Of a stretch of 64,000 nucleotides of DNA, positions 48,110 to 61,839 are shown piece by piece (position 1 is the stretch's first letter; every line of letters begins with the position of its first letter). The stretch lies in assembly GCA_963931925.1 (NCBI GenBank), contig OZ007571.1, positions 10,986,474 to 11,050,473 of the forward strand, given 5' to 3'. This DNA is from Onchidella celtica (taxonomy: Eukaryota > Mollusca > Gastropoda > Systellommatophora > Onchidiidae). Under the pieces are notes generated by a model. It saw nothing but the letters and a program-made list of their open reading frames with translations, did no database searches and was not told the origin of the DNA. Made by a program: the position numbers and the translations under genes.

Positions 48110-51100
48110 GACATACTAAAAGACGGACGGATGAACTGACAGACAAGCTGTAAATATCCTGTGTAAAGTGAAGGTAAGGTCTCCACAAAAGGATATAGGC
48201 CTATATATATATAAAATATACATTATTTTCTTCAACTTTTCTGCTACTGTTTCCCATGATTGTGCATGAGACTGACCAACTTGGTGGAACTTCTTCAGTT
48301 CGTGATTCATACAATACAGGAACGAAACTGCGACCCTATTCCTGGAGTAACGACGAACTTTCACACGTCAATTGAAATAATATTTAACACAGAATTGCCC
48401 AGGAAGAACTCTATAAATCAATTTGAAAAAAAAAAATCTCTGTCGTCGGGTATCGATATGGTAACCGAAATGACCCAGTCTCTGGTAGTTTCCACCACTT
48501 TGTGACACTGGCGGAACACCGCGAGTCACGGGTCGATGCCAAGGAATGGGTGGGATGATTCTAGCTTTTGTAATGCCTCTGTTGTGCATTGGGTAACAAG
48601 CTGTAGAATGAGGGCGAGACCGGATGAGACCTTGGCCCTTTTTTCAATGTGTGCGTGTGTAATTGCAAATACAATCATGTTCGTGATCTAGTGTTAGTTG
48701 TGGAAGGCAAAACATGGGTGGAAATCATTGCAAAAACAATTACATTGGATCAATATCTTCCTTCATTACCTAATTTGAGGAAAACGTTTCTTACAACAAG
48801 ACAATCTAGGGGTTTGTTCCAAGGCCATTCTAATGACTATCAAGATGTTTTGAAGATATATTTGGGTATTTCTGCAGGAAACGAAAACAACAAACTCAGC
48901 AGCAATAGTAGCATGTCTCGGCAAACTGTAGTGAAACTCTTGCAGGTCTTATCGGAGGGAAACATGTCTTGTTGTTTGAAGAGATTGGAGAAGAAACAAA
49001 TGCAGTCCTAAGCAGCCACAGACAGTCGGCAAGATACAATCGAACACTGTGTTCTTGAAAACAATGGCGGCCTCTGTTGTTCCCTCTCCCTCTCCCCTAT
49101 CCCATAATTTCCCAAACGCGTTCCCACTGACTTTAATCCTCTGTACTGATAGTTCTTTCACAAACCAGGCTCCCGTCACGTTCCGTAAAAAGGTGATTCA
49201 TAAGCCAACAACGAGGGATCGATTTATCGCATTAATACGTCATGCCACGCAATTCGATGCCAACTCAAACTGATATCCTCATGTGCTATCGGAATTTGAT
49301 ACTTGTTTATCTGATTTCGGATAGTTGCTCCCTAAACCAAAACATATCGCCGGCTAAATCTGGGTTTCCTACAACAACTTACATGCACACAATTCACTCC
49401 TTTGATCAAGTAACGTCCAAGTAAAAAACTCAATAATGCTTTAGCGAAACCACGCCAATATATTATGTTGAGTACTAACTGCTGTAAGTCTTGCAATACT
49501 TGCGACACTGTTTAATGGCGCCGCAGAAAGGCATTCGCTTTTTTTACTTCATCTATCGTTCAGGTTTCAAGTGAGCTGTGCAGCCAACTGTCCAAATTAT
49601 TGTCACGACTGTCGGCAACATAAAATCTGGACATTCTGTAACTCCTATCGCAAGCTTTTGATGTCAAAGCATCGTAATAATTTTCAAAAAATGGGAGTAT
49701 ACGTCGGTACCCAAAGTCAACTTTCTGTACTGTGTAATTCACACTGTCGAGGCAGAGTTGAAAGGTCAAAGACAGGCTCACCCAAGTGCTTCCATCACCC
49801 ATAAAGAAAACAGATTATGAGGCGTTATCAGATCACGTTTATCAGTTGACAAACAAAACGTCCATTGCCTACAAATCTCACATCTGTGTCACGTAGTCGC
49901 ATTCCATCGCTTTATCCAAATGACATGGTCAACAAATGTTTGTCTTATCACGAACTCCATAAAGAAAAGAGGGCACTGGTTAGATTGTGGTGTCACTGCC
50001 ACAGCCTTTTCTTTCTCAAGATATCAAAATATGTCAAAACGCATGATATACACAAAACTGGTCCGTGTTCTGAATAATATCATTTCAAATAGAATGTAAA
50101 ACGGTGTGAACCATGCCTTACTACAGATTTCGAATTAAGGTCATAAGGGCAAAAATCAGGGCGTTTGGGTACTTTCAAATATTGTTCAAGATTATGGCAT
50201 GATGAACTGACAACATGGGAACACAAAATAGAAATGAACGACAAAAAACGTGTTTATGTACATTATTATTTCATTAAATTCGATCCGACTTTCGCTGAGA
50301 GACGTAAATTTACATGTGCGCTGCAGTGCATTTCATTTTCTGCGTCTCTTTCCCGTTGACATCCGATGGGGCTGTGATACAAGCAAAAACGCGTAAAACG
50401 ATACGAAATTAGGACCATAGAGCTACATTAAGAGTACAAGTTAACTTGTTCGCTGAGTTTCGACAGTTTGACATTGTCATCTGTTTCCTGACACCACTTC
50501 TGGACATTCTCCCTATCGGACCATAGAAAGATTAAGCAAACAGAAAATCAAAAATGCCCTGGTGGAAAAAAACCCTAAAAACATGAAGTGTACATTTTTA
50601 CGGTCACCAACCATTGCCGGAATTAAGAATCAACAAACAAACAAATTAACCATACGCTGTGATATTAAAGCAAAAAAAATGAAGCACAATTAATTGATAC
50701 TTGTAATTTGATTTCTGGCACATCCATCACGAGCTGCTAGCTGTCCACCAGATATGATGAAAACTAATGAAATAACAGCTGGCAATCGAGATGACACTGA
50801 ACCTTTAACTTCAAGCCTGTGATCAGTCACATATGGTATCCACAGAATGGGGTTCGATTAGAAAGGACTGAGTCACAGCGATTTCAGTTTTGCACCTAAA
50901 AGAAACGGCAATAATACTGTTGTAAAGCAGTAATGTTTGCTGTTAACCCTGTTCTGTCAGCGACCTTCTCAGCTATCAGTTATCTGACTCATGCATCTGA
51001 ACTTTGTTTATTCACCACTCCCTCCATTTAGCATGTCATGACAGTAGATGATACCACACGGTCTACGAGGTGATTCCTGATGAGTCTATTCAACATTTCT

Positions 51101-54100
51101 CATGACGATATGAGTCGGATTGGGTAGACTCCCTGGGGTACTGGATCACTAGGGGTGAGGGGAGGAGGTGTGAAGAAGAGAACGTCGAACATTCTAGTGG
51201 AAGTACCAGAGTATGATATGGTTGATCACCTGATAATGTGAGGAAGTTAATAATTTCTTAGCTGTGAGACACGTTCAACTGTTTTCCACTTGTTTCTTAT
51301 CTAATCTTTACCATAAAATGCTAAACGCGCAAGGAACGGGCGCCTAGAAAGAAAATTAAACTTTATGACAATGACTTGTTCGTCCTATTGTAAATATGAC
51401 TTGATGATCGACTGGGGACGGAAGGTCTTAAAACAAAACAGAATGTGAAACAAACGGAAAATATGCTGCGATTATAACTGGGTTAATATTTGCGCTACAT
51501 GTATTTACTCCAATCTCATAACCTCAGTGACACGAAACTCAGCAAACTGGCCGGACAAATGTATTGGTTAGATCTATAGAGAGGCAGCAGCTGCTTATCA
51601 CGTATTTCCCCAAATCTGCCGAGTCAACATATTGCAAATCGCGGTATTAAGTGTCATGAAATTTTGCTTTAGTAGACTAGCATTTTACACAATATTGATC
51701 CCATCTAAAGAAATGTACATTCCACTTTCCAAAATATTGATTTCACCTGCTGGAATTTATATATATAAATATTACAACTTCATTTCTGCACTGGTTTCTT
51801 TGACTTTATTGCCTATATCTTAATACGATGTCAGCATAACAGAGCGACAAAGAATGAGCTGTGATAACTATTACGCCACTTTCTGTGAAGAGAGGATGGG
51901 CCGTCTGAGATATTAATCAGCTCGTCCATTTTATGCATTTATACAAGTACCAGTGCGGTAGGTAAATATAATGGTGTATGCTGTGAAACAAACGCGAAAG
52001 CGCATCTGTTGTGGGTTGTAAAATAATCGTAAACACTGACGCAATCTAAATTGTACTCAAGCAACCCTCGATAAGGTAAGATACATGTTTCCTGGCTCGA
52101 TAGCTCTTGGCAAAGGCAGGGATACCGTGCATTATCTTTATATCTCAATGAGGTTACCTCTGATGTTTTCAAATCGCAGGGTGCATTACGGGTGCAACTA
52201 CAGACTGCACACAATTTGTCTTATGATTTCAATGGGGCTGCTCCCTTCGTCTTCTTGCTGCCAGTATGAAAGAGAATGTAAAACGAGGTGAGGGGCGCAG
52301 AAATGGGTGACACAATTTAAACACAGATAATAAACAGAATATGACACATGTGATCTACTTTTAGAGTTCACGACTCAGGCATTTTAAACATGCAACACGC
52401 TGCAAGATAAGGCTACTAAGGTCTTTATATCAAGAATGAGGCAGAAAGTTACGGCCTTCTTTTATTTTACTATGTCTTTCATCTCAACTGAGGATTTCAT
52501 TACAGTTCTTCCAATGATATTGTATCACGCGATTTGTATCTGTAAGCAACATGGACAGAAAAATCGATGTGACAACTCGAGATATGAAATTATTATTCAC
52601 AGGGGTTTACAATATGATGTTGACAACGTGTGTTTCCTCTGCACAGCACACACGTAACTGATATTAATATGACTAACTGTGTAAATTAAAAGTTTCAATG
52701 GGTTTGGTTTTATTCAAATAATTAAACTGTAGTAATGAAGGAGATGTGAGTCATTCTAAGCTCTTTGTTCCTGCTCTAGTTTCTGCCGTCCGTTCCGTAA
52801 CCTGAAAATTTGGGGCGTTATGTAAACCTGCTATAATAATGCCTAGGGGCATCATTTATAACAGATAACTAATTATGTGGTAAACCTTATTTCAAACAAT
52901 AATTAGTAGTCATAGTATACCAATTGCTACCATAGCGTCTTTGTATCATGTGTTTTCAAATTAGACAGTCGCTATTGTATGACTTCATTCAACTCCCAGT
53001 GAACAATGGATCTATGCGGGGGGTCGATGGTGGAGACGCTTTCGTTAATCATTGACCAAAAAGAAAAAAAAAAATCGACAATTATGCGGAAAAGCTATGC
53101 AAATTTAATGATGCCTTGAACATATCGATCTTCAGTCCATTTCGTGATGAATGGCTGGGACCAGACTTGCTTTCAAGGGCAGGGCAGGAAGCGTTCAGAT
53201 ATCTTTCATTTTGTCTCCTTCCCGGCTCGTTGATGTGGATCTACCCAGGCTGCCAAGGCTCATGGCCCCCTTCCCCGGGACGAGCCGTTTCTTAGTCTTA
53301 GGTAAAGGTCCCCGAAATATTACTCAATCACGTCATGCCCCTCCCTTTTCAAGCCGTGCTTATTCCCCTCCGGGTCTCTTGTGGCAGTTCATCGAATGGC
53401 GAAGTAGATAAGCTTGAAATGCATTCCTAGCCTTCAGTCTGCAATATTTAGATAATCATACCAAGGCATGCAGAATGTTTCATTTGAGTGAATGTGATTT
53501 AAGAACACAACTCTACAAACTTCTGAATGGACAAATGGGTGAGGGGGCGAATGGGTTCAAGCATCCATGCATACCCGCTCATGAAATTGGACATGAATTA
53601 TATTATTCACTTACATTTTTGTGTGTGTAAATTAACGCATATTTCATCCCAAAAAAACTTTTTTCATTCATGCACGTATGCTCCAAGGTACATGGCTCAT
53701 CACATCCAGAGCAAGACTCGAGAACAACCACATAACTGGAAGGCACGCATCACCAGATTTTAGATTGAAAAAAAAAATATATATATCTCCTTCCCCAACT
53801 TGACTTAAGAGACATACACATCCAAAAATAAACGTGCCTTGGCTATTTGTATAAAAAACATTTTTCAACCTCCCTGATGTATCTAATACTGTACACATAC
53901 ATGCACATAAAAACGTATTATGCCTTTTAGATATTTATAACCGCATGACCGACTTAATTTACGCACTTGAATTCTGATGAAAGCCTGGAGCGCGTCACCT
54001 ATTCACCGTTGAAAAGCGACCAGACCAGGTTATCATAATGGCATTCAAGCCAGATAAACAAAACGTAGCTTGTGCATTTTATGTATGTGAGAGGTGCTCA

Positions 54101-57100
54101 AACATTTACGTAGGGGAAATGACATTTTCAACTTGAACTGATAAAATAGCATGTGTGGCAAGGAATTCAGGAAAGGGGTCGATGACTGGAGTGAAAGAAT
54201 TTGGTCGCTTGAAGAATGAATGTTGTGAAGAGCTGTCTGTTACCACGCACTTTTTAAAATGGAAATGTTTTACGGAAAAACTGTATTATAGTTTGGGGAC
54301 ATCTGAGAAACTTAAATGAGACAGATGTTCACAGACAGACACAGACTGAGAGAGATATTGTAAAGAGTGAGAAATGGGACATTTGTGACGTAGGACTAGC
54401 GGCTTCCAAATTCGCATAGGAAATTATGCCTATGACAATGTGAATGACAAAGCCATAATATTGTCATCTGCCATGGATTACGCATACAACATCTGGCAAC
54501 ATTAACATCACACTGTACAAATTTGCAAAATGACGGGTCAGATGATAAATGCTGGGAATTGCCTGCTACAGTAGACCATAATACCGTGAAACACCTGCAG
54601 ACTCCTGCATTGCCGTGGGACAATAATCATTAATTATCATGGTGATCCATACCAAAATTCATCCACTGGGACAGGTGCATTCAGTTATTTTGTATACTGC
54701 GTACTTAAAAGGACGAAAGAATGCTTTTCAGCGCCCAGCCTACCATTACGTTTCTTGACGTGCTAAATGGGTTTCTGAATGTTTCGTTTATATCTACCTA
54801 AATATGTCTTTAGAAACACTTATTGGGTATAGCGTCTGAGCATTTCTATTTTGAATTTATGGCTTCAAAAGTTTACGCCTGCCCTGATTTTTTCAATCAT
54901 ATAGGCATATTGATTTGTTTCTTTTATACTCTATTCTATGAACTGAAAATGGTACACCCTGTTTTTTTTTTACTAGAATTAAAACGAATGTTTTATCCTT
55001 TCCTCATCATAACTGAGGAAGTTTACCATTACTTAGCATCTGTACACTATATCGAACAACTCTTGAGATTTGGACGTTAATATAATTTTATTACTATCAT
55101 ACTATGCTTACACTATACGGTCCATACCTTGCAAGTGACATCGGGCAGCAAAACTGTCCAGTGACCATAAATTACATTGAGTTGGTGTGCCCTTGATAAT
55201 GTGAAATCATTGCGATACCTTTCTCGTGTCAACACAAAAACTGAGATGGAAGCTAAATATGGAAACAATCGATACCCAGAGTGTAATCACCACCCACAGC
55301 GACCACGCCGTAGCATCTGGATAAACTGCGACAAAACTGAAACACGTGAATGTGACTCATGACCTACAAATGACTGGGGGACAGAGCTGTTTCCACTACA
55401 ACTTCGTCACGGGGAAGGTATTTCTGTGTATGCAGCACAGCTCGTGGTGGCTATGGGTTTATTATATACTAGATGACCTACCGGCATTGCCCAGAATAAA
55501 CAATCATGTGACCCCCCCCCCCTTCTCTCTCTAGTATAATAAAAGTAATAAACTACAGTCTTGCTTCAGAACTCATGCACTATATATTACGAGACAAACA
55601 TGCAAAAATACAGGTGTTACATAGCAATAAACATTGTTATTTTTTTTAAATGCATGCTTGAAGTAAACAACTTTTAATTTCGCCATCATCTTCCTTATCT
55701 CAATTGCCACCTTCCTGCCAAATTTAAGGCCTGAAGAGTGTATAGTTTGGTCAGTTAGTCATGCCAAAGGTTGCAAGTTACTGAAATATATAATAGATTC
55801 AACAGAAATAACTCACAGCTGAACTATTCGAAAGAAGGCTTGATCTGTTATTTTGCTCGGCACATACGCACTTAGAGAAATAATAAATACCCCCCCCCCG
55901 CACACACACACACACACCCCTGTGAACTAAGTGTATTTAAAGTATTCAAAACGTTTTGTGTTCACAAGTTTTCTTCTAAATAATATTATGTTTTTCCAAG
56001 CCAGCGCGACAATGCACCCGTTGTATATGAACTATCTACTACAACGTGACTGACTACAAGAGCGGCCGCTCCAATGATGGAAGGGAACAGTGGAAAGATC
56101 TCTTGACTCAACCTTTCGCTTCTGGGAAGGCCACTCGAAACAGCAACAACGACAAGAACAACAACAACAATTAAACACATGACCACAAAGTCGTTCCACA
56201 TTCCTGGCGGAGGAATATGGAACAAGTTGTCGAAATAAAACTGAATATTAAAAGCAAACCACATTTTTATCGAATTCTAACTGGAAGCTGGACTATTCAA
56301 TAGGGTAGGCCTATTCTGCCAAGGAAAATAAACAAGCGATATAGGGTTAAAAATAACAATAACAAATCAATGTGGATGTTAATTTTTGCCCTACATCAAG
56401 AGTTTCATGATTTGCTAAGCAGTGCTGACAAAAGTGTGCATCAGTCACCATAGTTCTTATCAGTCTTGATCCTCGTTTGAGACGAGAAGTCGTTTCACAA
56501 TGTCCAGCGTGTCCTGAGATTTTCGGCAACGCCTTGGGGTCTGACGTGCCGTGTCTGACATTTCACCAAGACGTAAACACCTCTGGAAAATCTCTGGCAT
56601 AAAAAGAATATCCCACCCCTCCCCATCCTGGGCAAATCCCTTCCTAGACTCTTCAAAATTTTCTGAACCTTGTACTTAGAATTACAAAAAGGCGAAATCG
56701 AGAAACGACTGATGCAGTGCAGATACCCTCTCCTTTTTTTTTTCTTCCCTCCATCTTCATACTTCAAGATTTCAAGAAAAAGAAACCGCATCACTGGTTT
56801 GTCCTGTTGCCACAGTTGGACATGCCAGAAAGATCAATAGCGGTTCAGGCCTATTAGAACGACGGCCACCCACAACACCAAGTGGCATTAAATTTGTCTA
56901 GGAAAGGAAGGCTCGTTATTGGCAGAGGCCGAAGAGTTTTGTATTGCGGACAGTGTTATATCACCCCATTTTAAATGAGCAATTTTTCTCCCTATATTTT
57001 GATCTTGTTGTTTTTTTTTTTGAGGGAGGAGTAAAGCTACAGACCGGGATAAAGTATCACCGGGACAGATTCATTGCATAACCCGCACCATCGTTTCTTC

Positions 57101-59640
57101 TTCTTGTTTAAAAAGATAGCCGTCTCTAGTGCGGCTCAGGATCTCAAGAAATGATGAGAAATATCAGAAGATACGGTGATGCATAATTTGTGATTTGGAA
57201 TCTTTATGTTGATTCACTTAAGTACAAGACACGATTTTATGCAACCCAGACAAATTATGACATTACAAATAATACGTCTATAGTCATGTTCATAAGAGCA
57301 TGGCTGACCCACACACTGACCATCACTGCTGAAGAAAATCCGGAGTGCAACTTTATATGTCGTCTGAATTATAGGGTTGACATGAATGAGGCAACCTCTG
57401 CGGACTGATGGTAATGGAAGACTGTATGATATAATTATCCTCACAAAGAAACGCAATTCCCCGACAAAATAAGTGTTTTGGTGTGAATTTTTCCATCTAT
57501 CCGACTGAACAGACTCTCACACACACAAAACTTATTTATAGAAAGACATGTGTATAATTAAGATTGCATTTCCCCGAGCTTCGCAGTAAGGATGGCGGTG
57601 ACAAAACATGTTAATTTTCAAGTGACAGTTCAAATGAAATGACTTAAAAGCTGTATCTAATCCTTAACAGTTGAGTTTCTTGCAAAATCCGGACGATTTA
57701 CTTGGAAAGTAGTTCATGCACAAGAAATAATAATAGTTTGTCTTGAAATAACATTTTTGGGAGCGGAGTGGGGCAGGCACACTTACTATCTATTCTGCAT
57801 GCCAAAAAAAAAACACAAAAAAACTTCCAATTACCACAAAAACTTATGTTCAAAATGATTTAGTGGTTTCGAAACAAAACTGCATCATGCTCCCGTAAAT
57901 ATCACTTTCATCCCACCTGAAACCCATATGACTCGCTACCAAATGTCTGAGTTTTCTGAAAGGATAATTATAACACAGAACGAAATCGAAATGCTATGAC
58001 ATTTTAGTCCTTCGGATTTCTCACACTCGTGTAGTAAGATCGTTCGCCGCTGCTGTAATTTAGCCGCGTTTTCGATATCTATGCCTTGGAATAATTGCTG
58101 AATATACTTTAAATACTGAATTGATGGAAAATGTGACTATGGTGGCACACAGTATTTAGTGTGTAAACATCTCTACAGACCTATATCTTTGGGGAGATGA
58201 CTGTAAGAGATGCATAGGCCTACTGGTATAATTTTGCTTAAAAAATCATCACTCTGAAAGAACAAATATATAAAAAATCGTTCTGTTTTTTTTCCTACAA
58301 GCGGACCTGCTGACAACAACAAACAGTTGAATGATTGCCCGTGAAAGTAAAAATGGGATCACCGAGAAGCCACAATCTGTCCATGAAAGATGATCTTAAC
58401 AGAGTGATTTCCTCCCGTGGCAGGTAACCTCCCGACAGTTGATTAGGCCTACGGTAATTTAGCTGTGGGGTTTTCACAAAATGTCGACACATAACTCTAC
58501 AGTGATTGTGTAAAATGCTACGGAACGTTTTTTTCCCATGTCCTTTATCATTAATTTTGACGTCGTGTTTGACGTAAACTAATTTTTTTTTTTTAAACAG
58601 AAAGATAGAATGTTCTTCAACCAAGTTTCCTTTCAGTTCCTCCGTCTTCTCTTCCCATCCCTCACCAGCCAAAGGGGACATTTTGAATCTCTCAAAAAAT
58701 GTACAAAAAGGTATAAAAACTATCCAACATTATTCACGTTATCCAAGGAAGTTAGGTCTGAATAAAGAGGAGTAAAAACCGCGAGACACGTATGAATTTG
58801 TCAACTGTTATCATTATGAACCAAACAGCTTTGAAACACAGAAAGTTGTTGTTTTTTTTCTTCTGCATCACAGGGATTTTTTAGCAATTGGATGGGGATA
58901 AATGAAATATCCATTTTTCACGCGATGAAGCAACGAATCTATTGCTGGTCTTGCAAGTTCTAGGGTGGTAGTTCATCACGCATGTTGACCCAACATTCAT
59001 CTTCCTGTGCATTATGTGGGTTGTAAACTGACACTCCACACCAGCATCAAATAAAGCATTTCTTGAATGGGCCCTGTTTGTTCTGCCGGTAATGGAGGAT
59101 GCAACGATCAGGCATGCAGGCTTATTTATAAACTACATTGCTTACATACTGCCTATAAGTATAACATCACTGAAACAATACTGATCATAGGCTCTAGATT
59201 CTATTTTCTTAAGACTTTCAACAAAGATACAACAATAAATAATATGCATTTCTCGTTCATGTCGCACCCGGGGTATCTTAGCCACTCACTCAGAGAATAA
59301 TTATTAGATCAACATGATTTGATGTAAGATGTGGATGTTGGGGACGGAGGTAAGAAACAGCATAATTAATTAGATTATAGGAATACAGAATCTAGTCAAA
59401 AACTAAATAACGATGTCATGGTAAGTAGGCCTTCAATACTGATGCATCAGAGTACATTAATTGTGACACATGTCGGCTATTTTAGGCAAAATTTGACATT
59501 CATTTAAATTTCAAGATGATAACTGTTATACAGAGACAAGTTATGGAAGGAGTACCACATGAGTTACACAATTTTAGTCTGACATCTCTTTTATGTTCAA
59601 TGTGTTAATTGCCGAGCTGTGAATTTACTATAAAAACATT
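45094..59640. other. Long gene-poor stretch
   Basis: No exon with both credible splice sites and recognisable protein was found. Simple repeats include CAGA/CGGA units at 47327-47353, CAGA at 47962-47986, a GA tract at 48054-48106, and C-runs near 55514 and 55890. A GC-richer patch at 53150-53410 and a 120-codon frame at 48649-49011 were examined and not supported as genes. Confidence 0.35.
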
Positions 59641-61670
59641 CATGCAGGGGGTGTAACTTGCCAGGGAGCGCTGCCCCCTCCCTCCCCCGCGACCCCCCAC
59701 ACACGGACGCCCCTAAAGTCGGGCCCTGACTTGTAATATCCCTATTGTGTAACTCAAATGGAACTCTTCCCCAAAATGATTGCGAGAACTAGATCTAGAT
59801 CTAGATCTATGAGAAGTTTAGTTCAGTTAAAATGCATCCAACACTGTCCCGGCAGCCCGGCCTGGTTCTCTTCTCTTGCTCTAAAATTATGTAGACTAGA
59901 TCTAGAGTCTAGATCTACCCAATCGCTTATCCGCCCGCCCATGCGAAGAGAACATTTCACTAACATGACTTGATGATGAAGTTATTATTATTAGTAATCT
60001 GCGAGATAATTTGATCTTTGTCCTATATTATTTCTAAATGCTTCTGGAAAACATTGCCCGTCCAGCAGACGACATCTGGCGTTTACACATTAATAAATGT
60101 CTCGCACAATTATATCGTTTAGATCTGTAAATATTAGAGGTATTACACATTCCCATACAGAATAATATTGGCTAACTAGATATCTATACTTATTCAAATG
60201 TATCTTACGCAAACACATGGTTTGCAAGCAATAAGCAACAATTTGTACAGCGACTAGATCTATGTGGAGCGGAATGTCAATAGCCGACCAATAAGGTGAG
60301 CTTAACCATAACAAAGCGTTCTTACCAACCTGTACAATATCGAAACTAGATCTAGATCTAGTATTAACGGGTAGTCCTGCCGAGGAAATTCTGGTCAAAT
60401 TCACAACCGACAGAAATGTCACATCTTCAGATATAATCCAGCTTGTTTGAGAATCACCACTATCTTTACGAAATCGGGAAAATTGTATGTGTCACCCTAA
60501 AAATCCCAAGGATTTTGAATCATTCTCATCGTGCGAAATTCCCCACACAAACTTGCCAGTGTACACACAGTGGCTCGTGCCCAAGACAAGCTGCCGCGTT
60601 GGCCCGAATGAAAAGTCGCGTTGAGCAGGCGGCGGTTAGAAAGAAACGAAACGATCGATAAATCAGGTAGGAGGCGCGGTGCAAAATGGGCCAAGTTGCG
60701 GATACCGCGAGACGATCGGCATGATTTAATCATGTAACGGTGAACTGTTTTGTAACGTGAAAAAATGTAACCAAATCTGTCATTGTGTCATTCAATCAGT
60801 CGGAGTAATGATCAACGATGTCTAAAAAAAAACAACACACAGGCTGAACAATTTCCTGCACGAAAAGAATAAAAAGGGGGGAAATACGGATGTGCACCCC
60901 ACCCCACCCCGCCCTCACCCACCCAGCCTTGTCAGGGCAATGAAGCTGTTAGCAATGACTATGCTTATAATTTAAAGATTGAGATGTGCAGAAAAATAAA
61001 ACAGGACCTCATTTTCAATTTTAATCAATCTGAAGAAGAGGGTTAATGGAAAAAAAATTATTGTGACAAAAGAATGTCCATTCTCCTCTCAGTCATGTAA
61101 TATGTGACACTATGATGGCTGAAAAAAACAAGGCTCATTTCATGTTGAAATTAATGCCAATAAATCGCTTGAGTTTGAAATAAAAAGTTGATACATGTAA
61201 TAGTTGGATTTCATACTGCTCAGACGATACTGTTTATTACCTCCGTTATGCTAAAGCTCTTTTTTTAAAAATATATAACGGTCAGTGAGCAGATTAAATT
61301 GGGTACGGTGGCCATTGACTCTGGTGCTAGAGGTCAGTAAGTTCCAGTCCCACTATGTTTATAAGACATTCACAATCAATCATGTCAGTGACCTCATTTC
61401 TAAGAACTGAAATGACACCCCAACAAAAAATTAATTTAAAAAAAATGCAATGTCAAGCGTAGTTGTAACAAAAATATATGGTAAAAGCGAAACTGCATTG
61501 CACATTTTATTTACGAGATTCTAGATTTGTGTCAGTAGAAAAAGAGACAGCTGCTGAAGATTTGTCAACAAACTAAAGATAACATCCTCGCTGATTAAAA
61601 AGACACGCATGCTTTTATTTTGCATCTAGACAGGTAATTCTGTCGTCTTACTGTCGTTTGAAACTGTGGT
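59641..61670. other. Intergenic stretch with AGATCT palindromic clusters
   Basis: AGATCT/TCTAGA clusters lie at 59789-59812, 59893-59916 and 60342-60363. A CpG-richer patch at 60530-60720 carries a short frame and a GTAGGA donor-like site but no recognised protein. Confidence 0.35.
61299..61440 (+). mobile_element. Possible degenerate SINE
   Basis: The stretch GTTCCAGTCCC (about 61340-61350) fits a tRNA B box with one mismatch, preceded by tRNA-like GGTACGGTGGCC and followed by an A-rich end. The A box is poor, so the call is weak. Confidence 0.3.

Positions 61671-61839
<169 letters not shown>

Noticed and set aside
47668-48186. 172-codon minus-strand frame rich in SL repeats
   Set aside because: Much of it is the GA microsatellite read in reverse; the rest is unremarkable.
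48649-49011. 120-codon plus-strand frame
   Set aside because: Composition is protein-like but nothing is recognised and no splice sites or regulatory context support it.
53151-53411. GC-richer 86-codon frame
   Set aside because: No similarity and low complexity; kept only as a patch of unusual composition.
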